This document shows, in pieces, positions 1 to 12,249 of a DNA stretch of 64,000 nucleotides (position 1 is the stretch's first letter; each line of letters starts with the position of its first letter). Where the stretch lies: NCBI GenBank assembly GCA_949752745.1, contig OX457027.1, positions 18,432,603 through 18,496,602 of the forward strand, written 5' to 3'. The translations under genes were made by a program, and so were the position numbers. Source of the DNA: Protula sp. h YS-2021. Its lineage: Eukaryota; Annelida; Polychaeta; Sabellida; Serpulidae. The notes under the pieces were generated by a model. That model saw only the letters and a program-made list of their open reading frames with translations, was not told where the DNA came from and searched no databases.

Positions 1-991
1 TTAATTATAAAGCATCTTACCCTTAATGGCCTGCTTGGCTTTTATGACTTTCGTAGTGGCTCAAAGATAAAATCTTTAGTAAAACCTTCCGTTAAGCCAG
101 AATGCTCCGTTAATGGCCACCCGGGACTGAAGTGAAATGCGCGTACATATCCCGTGTATGCCCGTGCGCATAGCAAACCTTTAATGTGCTTCGGAAGCAA
201 TTTTTTTCCTGTGTTTCATGAACTTTTGATTGTCCTGTATTCCCTACAAATTGAATTTCCTATTCCTAATTTTTAACCCAGATTCTCAAGTAGCAAGGGC
301 TTAAGTGGTGGTTAAATGTACGTGCGTACGTTTGTAGGTGCGTAGGTACATATGTGCGTTTGTACGTATGTGCGTAGGTACGTATGTGCGTATGCACCTA
401 CGTGTGTAGGTACGTATGCATGTTTGCAGATACGCTTTTAAGTTGTAAAATCATGTCTCCTCCTAAGTTTTTAGCTTGAATGTCGTGGAAATTTTAGTTG
501 AGGTTACCCATCAGTGCCTACGTAGCTATTACTTTTTGGGCGATTCGCCAAAAATTGGTTAAAGTATTTACCAAAAACTTATTTCCTAGGATTTTAGTGT
601 AAACGTCTTAAAATCCTAATTGGATTTAGGAGACCTAAGTGTTCACCTGGCTGTCACCTTTTTTGGCGATTTGTCAAATGTTGGGGCAATGTTAACGAAA
701 TACCATTTTTATTAAAATCTTGACTGACGCTAGGGATGTAGCTTTACCGTCTTGAAATTTTGGTTAACGGTTATAATTAAATGCCATTAACCCTAATATA
801 GTATTCTCGAGCTGGGACATTATCCATGGACAATCTTGTTTACTTTTTCAAAAAGAAAAATATCACAGAATAGGAAAAAATAGAGGAGGTGTACTTTAAA
901 AACGTTACCTGAATGGATTTTTGGTCATAATCTCATTGCTGATCCATCAAAATAATAAGCCTCTCGATCATCAATGATTGCCAATCGGGCG
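1..991. other. Non-genic flank with a possible old dispersed repeat
   Basis: No coding signal was seen. Bases 315-425 are a low-complexity tract made of GTACGT/GTGCGT steps. Bases 445-780 ('tctcctcctaagttttt', 'ggcgattcgccaaaaattgg', 'ggcgatttgtc') loosely resemble the units of the array at 27.4-28.4 kb ('ctcctcctac...ggcgaattttt'). They may be a diverged copy of the same dispersed family, but the link is weak. Confidence 0.3.
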
Positions 992-2051
992 GACAGAGTT
1001 ATGGGGTATGGTGGAGTTATCGGATATGACAGAGTTATCGGATTTGGTAGAGTTATCGGATATGGCAGTGTTATCGGATGTGGTAGAGTTATCGGATATG
1101 GCAGAGTTATCGGATTTGGTAGAGTTATCGGATGTGGTAGAGTTATCGGATGTGGTAGAGTTATCGGATGTGGTGGAGTTATCGGATATGACAGAGTTAT
1201 CAGATTTGGTAGAGTTATCGGATGTGGCAGTGTTATCGGATGTGGTAGAGTTATCGGATATGGCAGAGTTATCGGATGTGGTAGAGTTATCGGATGTAGC
1301 AGAGTTATCGGATGTGGTAGAGTTATCAGATATGGCAGAGTTATCGGATTTGGTAGAGTTATCGGATATGACAGTTATCGGATTTGGTAGAGTTATCGGA
1401 TATGAGAGAGTTATCGGATTTGGTAGAGTTATCGGATATGACAGTTATCGGATTTGGTAGAGTTATCGGATATGGCAGTGTTATCGGATGTGGTAGAGTT
1501 ATCGGATATGGCAGAGTTATCGGATGTGTTAGAGTTATCGGATGTGGCAGAGTTATCGGATGTGGTAGAGTTATCAGATATGACAGAGTTATCGGATTTG
1601 GTAGAGTTATCAGATATGACAGTTATCGGATTTGGTAGAGTTATCGGATATGACAGAGTTATCGGATTTGGTAGAGTTATCGGATATGACAGTTATCGGA
1701 TTTGGTAGAGTTATCGGATATGGCAGTGTTGTCGGATGTGTTAGAGTTATCGGATGTGGCAGAGTTATCGGATGTGGTAGAGTTATCAGATATGACAGAG
1801 TTATCGGATTTGGTAGAGTTATCAGATATGACAGTTATCGGATTTGGTAGAGTTATCGGATATGACAGAGTTATCGGATTTGGTAGAGTTATCGGATATG
1901 ACAGTTATCTGATTTGGTAGAGTTATCGGATATGACAGTTATCTGATTTGGTAGAGTTATCGGATATGACAGTTATCTGATTTGGTAGAGTTATCGGATA
2001 TGGCAGTGTTATCGGATGAGGTAGAGTTATCGGATATTTCAGTGTTATCTC
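992..2051. repeat. 18-bp minisatellite, roughly 60 copies
   Basis: The unit is 'ggtagagttatcggatat' with variants ggatgt, ggattt and gacaga. Some units lack 'ag' and are 16 bp. From about 1370 to 1990 the array has higher-order blocks of about 70 bp ('gatatgacagttatcggat' recurs) and a longer duplicated block, so it grew by copying multi-unit segments. The 18-bp period is a multiple of three, which leaves long open frames rich in VIG and ELSD. These are repeat artefacts. Confidence 0.95.
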
Positions 2052-2677
2052 TTGATACCCTCCAGATGTGATGCAGTGATCACATATCTTCTATGTAGCT
2101 TTTAGTTTTCTGGCCATCTTTGAAAATGTTTTGACGACAAATAGGAAATGAAACGGCTCACGCTCTGTTTTGCAGACACGGGCACATTGCTTTGTGCAGA
2201 GCAGACCCTAACATGAAGCAGTGAATTGGGTTGATTCCGGGGGAAACAATCTTTTAAGTGCTGTGCATTAACATTTCAACCGTCAGTATCTGAGTGTTGC
2301 CTTTCGGGGAGGATGAAAAGAATTGTCAAGATTAATTAAGTAAATTACATAAACTCGTAGGCGTGGGATGGGGTAACAAATAATACCAAAAAAAGTGCAG
2401 AATGTAATTTTGCGTTTGTTTTACGCTCTCTCAAGAACATCCAGTTAGTTTTTCTCCACATATTATTTTTTCACTTATTTTGGATTGGCTCAAATAAGAA
2501 AGTTAATCATAGCAATCCACATCTATTGTCTGCATTTACTTTGTGAAGTAATAGGTCATAGGACTCTGTGGCTGTTTGAAAAAAAAAAAGTTGTGTATTT
2601 ATGTGCAATATTGGAGAAGTTTATGCTCATGTCTTATTGTCATTGACACAGTTTATTGTTGTTGCTTTTGATTCTAG
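2052..2677. other. Unannotated stretch, probably intron upstream of the 2678 exon
   Basis: No repeat array and no long open frame is visible. It ends with a pyrimidine-rich tract and 'gattctag', which fits a 3' splice site. The string 'gttgcctttcgggga' at about 2294 recurs near 15433, and a shorter form near 61030, so a small dispersed repeat fragment is present. Confidence 0.4.
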
Positions 2678-2789
2678 GTATTAAATGTTGACCCAAAGAA
2701 GGACAGTTTGTGGAAAGAGCTGCGAAATCACATAGCTACTGACGGCGTCCATGAGAAGGACCGAATTCATCCCAGTGTGGAAACGCCTG
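2678..2789 (+). CDS. Candidate internal protein-coding exon, gene unknown
   Basis: This 112-bp segment sits between a good acceptor (pyrimidine-rich 'gttgcttttgattctag' ending at 2677) and a consensus donor 'g|gtaagt' at 2790. Only one of the three + frames stays open across it, reading from VLNVDPKKDSLWKELRN to HPSVETP, 37 codons plus one base. Codon use and the charged, non-repetitive peptide look like real protein, unlike the surrounding repeats. The exon starts in phase 0 and ends in phase 1. I do not recognise the protein family, and no partner exon was found in the window. The minisatellites at 1-2 kb and 2.9-3.2 kb would then lie in its introns. A chance open segment between cryptic splice sites remains possible. 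Confidence 0.55.
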
Positions 2790-2916
2790 GTAAGTCTGCT
2801 GAAAGCTGCTTACGCAGAAAAAAAAATAAACCTTGTTTCTCATCGCTAATACGGGTCACAATTTAAGTTAAGAAGTCACTTGTCCGGGTAGATGAAATTT
2901 CGGGAGAAGAAAGAGT

Positions 2917-3186
2917 AATCGACCGGCCAGCCGGGTGTACGACATTCAGGAATCGACCGGCCAGCCGGGTGTGCGACATTTAGGAATCGACCGGCCATCC
3001 GGGTGTGCGACATTTGGGAATCAACCGGCAAGCCGGGTGTGCGATATTTAGGAATCGACCGGCCAGCCTGGTGTGCGACATGTAGTAATCGACCGGCCAT
3101 CCGGGTGTGCGACATTTAGGAATCGACCGGCAAGCCGTGTGTGCGACATTTCGGAATCGACCGGCCATCCGGGTGTGCAACATTTA
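2917..3186. repeat. 34-bp minisatellite, about 8 copies
   Basis: The unit is 'aatcgaccggccatccgggt' followed by 'gtgcgacatttagg', repeated about every 34 bases with a few substitutions per copy. Flanking words ('tttctcatc', 'gggtcac', 'aatcgaccgg') recur at 15255-15420 in a single-copy, AT-rich form, so the array probably amplified from within a dispersed repeat. Confidence 0.93.
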
Positions 3187-6100
3187 GAAGTGTAAAACGT
3201 TCACCCGGAAGTCAGAAAAAGTGTTATGTAAGTGATGTAAATGTTATGTCGTGTGAACCTTCATAAAACCATTAAGCTATATTTTTGCGAAAAAAGCAAG
3301 AATGAAACAAGAATTTGGCCAACGTTGCGTTATCGAAATTTACATAAAAAAAAGTTTGGCGTCATCGGATTTTTTCGAGAAGAAAAGAATCAAAAAGATA
3401 GCCGGCAGGTCGGACCAATTGTTTGATTGAAAAAATAATAAACAATAGTACACAGGGGGTGGCGTAGTCACCCAAGCTCTGTGTGCCCTGATTTCCATCA
3501 TATCGCCTTAAATCCGAGTCAGATAATGGTAGATCCCCACTGGAGGGGTCGTATGTCGGTGTGGTATAGCCCAGTAATAAGCGGCGAAGCTGCTTGTGGC
3601 CACAAGTGACGTCATTGACAAATTAAAGGGCTCAGAAAGTATCGTGTTTCCTTGGTTTTCTTCTTGTCGGTGGTGGCAGGGGGCAGGGGGGCAGGGGGGC
3701 AGGGGAGGGGAGATTGGATGCAGTTCTAGGGCTCTGTGGTCTAGGCCGCACCCGCGAACCGACCTTCACATCTCGCGCTGTTTTTTTTTTTTTTTTTACT
3801 TTTTTTTGCGCCTGATGTACCAATTTTATTCCATGTACAAAAATTGAAAATGTTAAGAAAATATCGAATACCGCGTAAATTCAAATGTGTGAACAGTTCT
3901 TAATCTTGGCATGAGAGTTTTGAATCCCGCAGAAAATCCCCATCACCAGAACTCCCCCCCCCCCCCCCCCCCCGGAGAAGACATCGTAAACACATCGGTG
4001 CGTCAAGTTTTCAGCAGTTACTCTTGTTCGCTTTTTGCTAGTTTGTGCCTAGTAGTTTGTTTTAATTAGCCCTGCGGTGGCGGCGACGGATATATGACAG
4101 TAATTGACACGGATCGCACCGTCTTCCTGGCTTGCTTCCACAGCGCAACATCCATCAGCTCATTGCTACATAATTTGACTGCATTAATATATATGTATAT
4201 AACCCGGTGGTGACACCAACATGAAATGACACTAACATGGAGTGAACAATATATAACTTCAGGGGGGGGGGTGCGAACCTGCTACAGAAACAACAATAAT
4301 AACATATGACGATACAGCCCACAGCAGTTGTCATTATGGTACAGCCAGAGAGCTTGTATGTGGTATCAGAATTCTGCATAATACCTCCTGGTTAATTCAT
4401 CTACGGTTACTTCGTCTTACTGTTTCAATTCGAACCCCAAATTTGGTTCCAGGTTCAGTATTTTATATTTCACCCAGATAATCCGTACCATATTCCAGTG
4501 GTCTGAATTAACGAGGAGGGATGGGGTGGTACTACATAAGTAATAACTACATTTTGACTTGGTACATAGCTGAATGTGATGGAGGGAGGCGGATCGAGGT
4601 GACAAAAAAGTACATCTGCCTTCGTTTGAAATTCAGAAAATAAAGCTGGGTTGATCAGCTTCTTCACCCACCTTTGTCGTATCTATTTATAGAAAAGACG
4701 TGATATGCGTTGATATATATGCCAAGCAACTCTCATAAAAGACGTGTTTTATCATCTTTTTTTCGTTTCCAATATGACTGCGGCTTTGTGGCAGCTAGCA
4801 AAATACAGTCAAACATCTGTTACTGAACACTTCTACTTAGTGAACAATATCTTCTTAGAATTTCTATCTTTCGTTGTGACGTTCAGCTCTCTTTTGTGAA
4901 CACCTTTGAACAGCAGACAGTTTAACCGATCCGAAAGTGTCCAATTATGAAGAGGCTTCAGCGATCATCCTCAAATTCGCAAAAGACATTGTTGTCATGG
5001 ATATGCGAAAAGTATTTTAATATCTGTCTTCACTTCAAATATTATGATCCTGGTAACCCGTCACTATAATCAGCTCACGAGGAAAACTTTTTCGATAGAG
5101 CACTTGTCGATTGGTCTGATGACATCAAGTGTTGCCCAATCAAATCTGGCCTTTTTTTTCTCTTTCGGCCGATTTCTTTTTTTGCATCCCTTCTAAGAGG
5201 TCCTCCGAACATTTTCTTTGATGTGGTCACGTGATGTTCCGAAATCTGATATGCTCTAGAAGTGTATCTTTTTTTACAAATATTATTTAAAGGAATGGCT
5301 TCATTAAATGCATCTTAGGTACATAACAACGGGTGCGTGCTCCAAAGACTTTCAAACAACAATATCGCCTGTTGTTTTGATATTCCCATCATTGGTTTCC
5401 TAGCAACAAGCGTAAATGGACCGCCATGATGTTTGAGTAAATTTCCTACAAGGCTGTTAATAATGTGACATGTTAATTAATTATTAATGTAATATATATC
5501 CGTGATCAAGGTTTTACAGTTCAAGCTTTATATTAAAAAAATATAATGTAAGAGAAACCATTTGGTGGATTTAGATGGGGGTTCTATCGAGGGATAGGGG
5601 GGGGGGGGGGGGTACACATGGTAACGGGTTGATACGTGAGGGCCTGCCCCCCCCTCCCCCCCCCCCCCCCGCCCACGCCCCCTTAGGGTACCATATCCGA
5701 AAACGGACATGCCATTGCTTTTGGCCACGTCTGCAAATCAGATATCTCGCGAGATTTGACTTCTGCGCATTCTAAGCTTTTCCCAAAATCTGCTTTCGGA
5801 GGCACCCGAAAGAAATTGGCCCTTCTACATTCTAATTGGACACAATTTATGTCACCATATGTTTTCGCAGTTAGTGAGTAAACGTGCGTTTATACACTAT
5901 TATTTGTTTGTGTATATGATATATTTTTTGGCGGGGAGGGGGAAGGGGGGGGGAAGGGGTGATCACTTTAGACTGCGCCCTTCATTTACTGCCGGGATTG
6001 CTCACATTTTTTGTAGACAACGTATCCCAGGGCATGACCTGCCTGTAGAAAAAAAACTGTATGAAGTGCTGAAAAATAAGATATCCAATTGTCAGCTTAT

Positions 6101-6576
6101 GGGTCTTTTTTCGCTGCCCGTCAACTTCCTCATTGCTTGCTTCAACTCATTTTCCCTGACCCACCTTTTTTTCCACAAATATTTTACTGGTCGCTGACTC
6201 ACTCCTTTTAACCAACACAAGAAAGATGGCAGCCTCTGCCAAATTGTGTTTTATTTGTAGTTTAGTGTGATTGAATTTGCAGTTTTGCGATGGAATGCAC
6301 TTATTCCATACTTTGTACTGTGACTACATTTCGCGTCAGGAACTGGGCGAATATAAACGAATATAAACCATTTTCATTTCCACGCGAATGTCATATGCCA
6401 TAATCGTCTGTCGTATATTTGTTCAGTATTTTTAAAGAAATTATTTAATTTGAATACGTTCCTTCTATGGGTCGGGCCAGTTTCCCACTAATTGATCAGA
6501 TAGCTGATCGTTTTGGTCATAATTTTTTTAGATTTTTGCACAATTTATTTTATCGATATTCTTGAACTTACTGCAA

Positions 6577-6577
<1 letters not shown>
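3187..6577. other. Gene-free stretch with homopolymer tracts
   Basis: No convincing coding region was seen on either strand; open frames of 60-110 codons here are unremarkable in composition. It holds long homopolymers: T at 3781-3798, C20 at 3954-3973, G16 at 5597-5612 and C15 at 5656-5670. Confidence 0.5.

Positions 6578-6632
<55 letters not shown>
6578..6632. repeat. (TAA)n microsatellite
   Basis: About 18 near-perfect TAA/AAT trinucleotides in a row, ending in 'aacaacgaca'. Confidence 0.95.
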
Positions 6633-6635
<3 letters not shown>

Positions 6636-6986
6636 CGACAGTTTTAAGGCGCAGATTTAACGGGTATTGTGAGAGATTTTAATTTATAAGAATTTTGTAA
6701 ACTTTATAGATGTTTATAACTCCACCTTAAATGTTAGTTTTCGTGAATGACAGTATTGATTTGTACTATGATTTTTTTTTATTTTGAGAGTTGTGCTGTA
6801 TTGACGAGGCCTGTATTTGGCGACCACCGATTTTCATACAAAACCAGCAAGTAATACTGTATCTGTATTAATACTGTATCAGTATTAATAATGATACGTT
6901 CAGAGAATTATATGGCGTAACAACTTTTAAGAGTTTTTTATTTTTTATTTTGTAATAAATGTGTTGTGAAAACTCTGTTAGTTAAA

Positions 6987-7142
6987 ATAAAGACTATATC
7001 AAGCAAATAAGAATTTACATGTTTTTGTTGAAGACGAAATTAGGAACTGTCGGCAAAGTGAGTGTATTTCGGAATAGGCTTATGAGACTCAATCTAAAAT
7101 ATATAGAGAATCATAGCAGTTGAATTGTACTTAATCTAAGTA
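6987..7142 (+). repeat. Dispersed repeat fragment, copy A
   Basis: The sequence from 'tatatcaagcaaataag' through 'tatagagaatcatag' to 'agttgaattg' reappears in order at 43920-44045 with substitutions and one gap of about 35 bases. The shared order of several short blocks shows common descent. The family is not identified. Confidence 0.65.
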
Positions 7143-8207
7143 AATATGTTCTAGAATAGACTAATTTGTGCCTTGCCTTGTATAGGAAGTAGCGAAAACA
7201 TATGAATTCTTTTTTGCTTGAATATTCTGATTTTAAATAATAGATTATTTATTTACTTTTTTTCGGGTTCTTGATTTTGCATACAGTAATTTTTATTGTG
7301 ATCTTTTGCAGGATACAAAAACACTTTTCTCAGATTTTTTTCTGGTAAATTAAAATGCTTTAATTTTTAAATCGAACAAGTCGTTTAAGCGAAAGATAGT
7401 AGGAAGTAAGGCTAACGGGGCTCCGTAAAATTACTCGGGACCCGTGAAATTTGGGATTGGGCACCTTTCGGACCCCAGAAAAATGATATTACCTCTTAAA
7501 ATTTTCAGGTTCCTTTAGAAAGTAGTAGTATTTTATAGTTTTGCATGGCAGAGGATAACAGTAAAAAAAAAAAAAAAAAAAAAACCTGTGATGTTAGAGA
7601 TGTTACCCCGACCTAAAAAGTTCACTTGATGGTTCTCCTTTGGGCGTGTAAACTATGTGTTTTCATCAAGTCGTGTAGGAGGCGCCGTGGCACGTCAGAG
7701 TTTCTCGAATAATCCACAGCCCCTTCTGCAGAGGCAAACCTAAATGCATTTGTAATTACCGGACAGAAAATGTCTGCTGTTATCCCGGAAATTTTGCTGA
7801 AATTTGAGGTTACAACGGTCGTTCTTCACATCGAAGCAAATCCAATGAGATCTCAAAATATGATTTTTGGGAAGGGTGAAGGGGGGGGGGGGAGGCGAGA
7901 ACTATTTTCCTGGTTATATCAACACACTGACCCAAATGTTTGAATCTTACGCGCGCGCCGAAGGTGCGCTATTATAAATCATGGAACGTATGTTGAAAGT
8001 TACAAAAGTAGCTATTTTAGGCCTTCAGGTTGCTAAATTTGCCCTCAGGAGCAGGGTAACCTAGTATATCGACCCCAGAATCGTGTCCTATTGTTTATAT
8101 TAATTTGTTTATTTCGTTATTATTGTTTTGTGACACACTCATGGTGGTGACAGCACACCCCGTTCTCACGTTGCTGTCCCTTTCTTCAAATTTCAGCTGT
8201 TTCATCC
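7143..8207. other. Gene-free stretch downstream of the GPCR gene
   Basis: No coding or repeat structure was recognised apart from A22 near 7562 and G12 at 7881-7892. It lies 3' of the GPCR gene, which is on the - strand. Confidence 0.4.
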
Positions 8208-8314
8208 TTTTATTGCACACAGGCTGTTATTAATATCCGTAAAAGCACTGTGTTCATCAGAGATATGCTCGACACGGTACAACACGCCGGGACAGAAAGT
8301 CCTAGACATTCCTC

Positions 8315-8320
8315 TTTATT
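8315..8320 (-). terminator. Candidate poly(A) signal for the GPCR transcript
   Basis: TTTATT on + reads AATAAA on -, about 680 bases 3' of the GPCR stop codon. A second AATAAA on - lies at 8208-8213. Either could end the mRNA. A hexamer alone is common in AT-rich DNA, so this is weak. Confidence 0.35.
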
Positions 8321-8997
8321 CTTGACGAAAGAAAAAAGTACCGGATTTTCACGTTTTGATTAAGTCAATAACATACACAACAAAACAACTTTCACAATGA
8401 ATAGCATTAAAAAAAATAATTCAATTTACTTCAAAATTCAAAAAATAAATAATAAATAAGACAAAAAAAATGTTTAACTCCCATATGTCGTTCGTAACTG
8501 TGACTGTCCACAATCTGAGTGGGGTGTAATTTGTGGAGCAAGGCATTGTTTAGTTCTTAACTGCTTCTTTTTTTTTGCCACTGGCCGTCTGTAGAACGAC
8601 ACTGGGTGGAGATGTTACTTACATGGTAGTAAAACCTCCCATCTAGTGAATACGTGTGCGGGCAGTGGACTATGATATGAGGCGCCGGTAATGGAATAGT
8701 TGCGTGATCAATATCTGGGTCCAAGTATGTCCACTTATCAATCATTTTACAGCGACCCCTGTCGGGGACTTCACTAAGCCATCCCAGTCATGCGACACTG
8801 TGTTTTCCCCGAGTGACGGTGGAGTAACTTTCACTGCATGTAACGGACACACAGAGAGAAAGAACGGGCATACATAACGTGATTTTACCAAGAGAAAATA
8901 AATGCATTCGGGCGACTAAGAAGTCCCAACAAATCGGCACACTGGGTAACACTAGGTAACAGTAGGTAACACTGGAAAAAAGTGTAGTGTCTATTCA

Positions 8998-10227
8998 TTA
9001 TAACTTAGTGATGGCCGTGATCCCGTTCGTTTTCGATTCTGCGTCCTCGCTGTTGTTCTGTAGTAGTCTGCCGTTGGATTCCGTTGCGGTGATCTTGTCA
9101 TTGGGCGGGGCTTTGCGACATGACAGCTGCCCCGCCCACTCGGCCAGCTCTTTCCGCAGCAAGGGCAGCGCAATGAAGTACTGTGGAAAGTTGAGGCAAA
9201 ACAAAAGCCACTGGAGGAGCTCGCATATGAACTGCCCCAGGTAGAGCCGGGCGGCCGACTCGTACGTGTTGAACGACTTTGGGTTGAAGAAGTCGACGAG
9301 GTTGAGGATGACGCCGGGGAGGGTGAGAAGGAGGAAGGTGAGGCTGATGACAAGCGCAACGCGTGTCAGCTGCTGCTGCAGCGGTGAGAAGTTACGGCTC
9401 TGGTACTGACGGGCGTTCAGAACGATCAGATTCACCGCTATCAGTATATCGAAGCTGATTATAATAACCAGCGGCAGGTAGCTGTATATTACAGCCGATA
9501 TGATTGGCCAGACCTTAGTCTGAAAGTCGTCACGTTTTAAATCAACGACGCATTGATTCTGTTCGGGAACTATTTCATACGTCCACATAGCGTGAATGCT
9601 GATGACTATTAAAATGACTGCCACGAAGCAAGAGAGTACCTTGGCCGTGAAGACGCTGCACAGGCTGTGGGCCATAGAAGGTATACACAAATAGATGAAG
9701 CGGTCGAATACCATGAGGACTACGAGCCAGGTGGACATGTACTGTATGGCGCTGAAGGCGAACTTCCAAACACGGCACAGCCAGTCAGCCTGGTTGGCTA
9801 TGAACCGCGTGCCTGTGATATGTGAAACCCAGCCCAGGCCACAGGAGCCGTACAGATTGAGCGTGTTGGTGAGGGCGTAGAGAGCCATGTAAAAAAACAC
9901 GGACCGCTGCTTCGCCGGTTTGTGCCTCAACACGAGATATGACGTCACGTTGCCTATGGTACCCAGGACAAGCAGTACGGGCGACAGATAAAGTTGTATA
10001 GTGGTCTGACCCGACTGCTGCTGGTAGTTCTGCAAGTAGATCTGAAATCCACGCATGTTCAAGTTGTTTACGTTATATCCTGTATCGTAGTACGTGAAAT
10101 TGGTGACGTTTACGGCGGTGTGATCATCCTCGTTCCCCAAGGCCTGCGGATCAGTTCCCCCCGTATGCAGGTTCAGACCGAGCATGTTGTCACCCGCCGT
10201 TGGGGTTGGGAGTATATCCTGTGCCAT
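8998..10227 (-). CDS. Rhodopsin-type (class A) GPCR, peptide-receptor-like, single exon
   Basis: A complete intronless gene of 409 codons ending in TAA. The start has a good context (A at -3, G at +4). The product should be a plasma-membrane receptor signalling through G proteins. The extracellular N-terminus (about 1-77) has sequons at N40 and N43. Helices are visible at about 78-100 (TM1, GN at 92-93), 110-128, 151-176, 195-215, 241-268, 288-312 and 330-352. C151 at the top of TM3 and C226 in loop 2 are placed for the conserved disulfide. The DRY box reads FDRF (174-177), TM6 has LTLP (301-304) without the usual Trp, and TM7 has NFPQYF (346-351) in place of NPxxY. TM2 has Asn where Asp is usual. 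These deviations are typical of lineage-expanded invertebrate peptide or chemosensory-like receptors. The ligand cannot be told from sequence. An open frame without breaks argues for a working gene. Confidence 0.93.
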   Translation of the reverse strand: MAQDILPTPTAGDNMLGLNLHTGGTDPQALGNEDDHTAVNVTNFTYYDTGYNVNNLNMRGFQIYLQNYQQQSGQTTIQLYLSPVLLVLGTIGNVTSYLVLRHKPAKQRSVFFYMALYALTNTLNLYGSCGLGWVSHITGTRFIANQADWLCRVWKFAFSAIQYMSTWLVVLMVFDRFIYLCIPSMAHSLCSVFTAKVLSCFVAVILIVISIHAMWTYEIVPEQNQCVVDLKRDDFQTKVWPIISAVIYSYLPLVIIISFDILIAVNLIVLNARQYQSRNFSPLQQQLTRVALVISLTFLLLTLPGVILNLVDFFNPKSFNTYESAARLYLGQFICELLQWLLFCLNFPQYFIALPLLRKELAEWAGQLSCRKAPPNDKITATESNGRLLQNNSEDAESKTNGITAITKL

Positions 10228-10734
10228 GCTTATTTTTCACAACTTTTCGTGCTTTTTCACCCTTTTGTTCTTTTTGTAAGAATATAAAATGTTGTTGAAA
10301 CAGATGCAGTCAAATTGATTTCTTTGAAATATTCCAAATGATATAAACGTTATGTTCGATTTTTAATTAATGTTTTCTGGCATTTTTACGGCAATGCTAA
10401 CACACAGCTGTGCGTCATTTTGTAAGAGATATGTTGCATTCATTCCGCACTTAGCTGCAGAAAGAAACAATGTTTATCATACTAGACTGTAAATGGTGCA
10501 CTTAACTTCAACACCTTTTCTATTCTGTCCACAATTTTTTTAGCAACAATTTATTTGATAATAATCACTTTCAATTGTCTTATCCTGCTACTGTTTAGTG
10601 TAATCACTCAGGTTTTTGTTCCACTGAACTATTTCTTTCCTGCGAGAGTTTTTTTTTTTTTTTTTGCTCAAGTTTATGACGTTAGAAACATTGAATTATT
10701 CTCATTACAGTAACTGTCGTTTTAAATAATCACA

Positions 10735-10990
10735 GTTGAAGTAGTCCGCTCGTCGGAAATAGATGCGGCTTCGGCAGCTGTGGCTATTGTCCGCCGCCGC
10801 TTCTGTGATCCTTCCGCCCGGGAAATGAGGCCCGATTCTCAGCTGTATCACGTTCTGGGAAATTAGCCTCTTACAGTCAATTAACTCAGTTGGCCAGCTC
10901 TCGTGATACTCGTGACACTATTACCGAAGCCGAAAAGGGTGGCCCGCTTGCCTGCTCGCGTGTACAGTTCTTTCACGATTGCGTCAATTA
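10735..10990. promoter_or_regulatory. GC- and CpG-richer patch upstream of the GPCR gene
   Basis: This patch is clearly richer in CpG ('gtccgctcgtcggaaatag', 'gtccgccgccgcttctg') than its AT-rich surroundings and lies 0.5-0.75 kb 5' of the GPCR start. A + frame of about 47 codons is open here, ending at TAG near 10866. It could be a promoter or 5' UTR region of the receptor, or an unrelated exon. Nothing in it is diagnostic. Confidence 0.2.
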
Positions 10991-12249
10991 GTGGTCCTTG
11001 GGAGATGCTGCCTTGTTCTCTGTTCTGAAAAATTAAATAAAATCCCGTCAATTTGCCCGTTCACTTTCTTTGGAAATTTCTTTTGCACCAGACTCTGTTG
11101 TTGGTATAGGCATTTTGTAAATCAAACCTGCTCCTCATTGCTTGATCAAAGCAGCACTTGAAAAGCTCTATGGGGGTAATAGGGACCTGTCACGACAGCT
11201 GACAGCGGGAAGATGGACATTCGGATAATAAACCAGGGGTTGGGTGGGGGGGGGGGGGGGGGGGAGGGAGAGAAAGAGACAGGTACATTCCATTTCTGTG
11301 TAAAGAGCCTATTTCCTCTACATGAATGTTTCCCACAGTTTCCACAGAGTAATTTGTCATGACTCAATGCTCAGTTGACAAACCAAAGCAGGCTTGAGAT
11401 AAAGTATTTTTTTTATATAAAAAAAGCATGGCGAGACACGGAAAAGCGATTGGCATTTTAAGATCAGACTCGACGTTGTTTGTATTAACTGTGTCACACT
11501 GTGGCAGTTATTTGAGTCCTCTTGTTTACATCTCTTGTTTACATCTCTTGTTTACATCTCTTGTTTACATTTCTCGTTTCTACAGCGCCATTTTACTTTT
11601 AAATAAAACCTAAATAAAAACAATTAAATGATATCATAAAATTAATAAATAGATAAAATAAATAATAAATAAATAATAAGATAAATAAATAAATGAAGCT
11701 GAAAACTGGATGAGAAAGGGACAAAAAATGAGTCTGGATTGGTTAGTATTGATGCCTCGAGTACAGCTTTATATCATTTTGTATGGGTTGCGTAACAAGG
11801 ACAGAGCTAGCTAAAATAGAGATGAGACCTCGTATTTTCGCGTAAAACAGCTGTGCGATTTTTATGGGAAGTGGCAAGATTGGATGTTTCCACTGGGCAT
11901 TCGTACTCCTTAAAAGTGTATTAACGAACTGGAGATGTGGAGCGATATGATTATTTGTGGATTTGTGAGGCACTTCGGTGTGATCTTGATGTGTGTCGAC
12001 ATTTCTGAAGAACACGAAGCCTCTCTTCGGAGTAATCTCATGAAACGACCCGGGGCGAACTGATGTGAAGTAATTGAAACCAAGGTATGTCGTTCCGGAA
12101 AGTCAGAACAGTATACAGCAAATCTGAACCACAGTTCACAGACAGAAGCTCATAGGTAGAAAAATAGAGCAGTTACTGAACAAACAGACTGTCCACCACA
12201 AGGACCTATAGAGAGTATCCATAGTAAGAAAACAAATGAAAAGAAAGTC
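10991..12249. other. Gene-free stretch with simple repeats
   Basis: G19 at 11246-11264, a 13-bp repeat 'tcttgtttacatc' in about 5 copies at 11519-11583, and an A/T-rich 'aataaataaataa' tract at 11595-11690. No coding signal. Confidence 0.5.

Noticed and set aside
8991..9359. 122-codon Ser-rich frame on - overlapping the GPCR
   Set aside because: An out-of-phase shadow of the GPCR reading frame.
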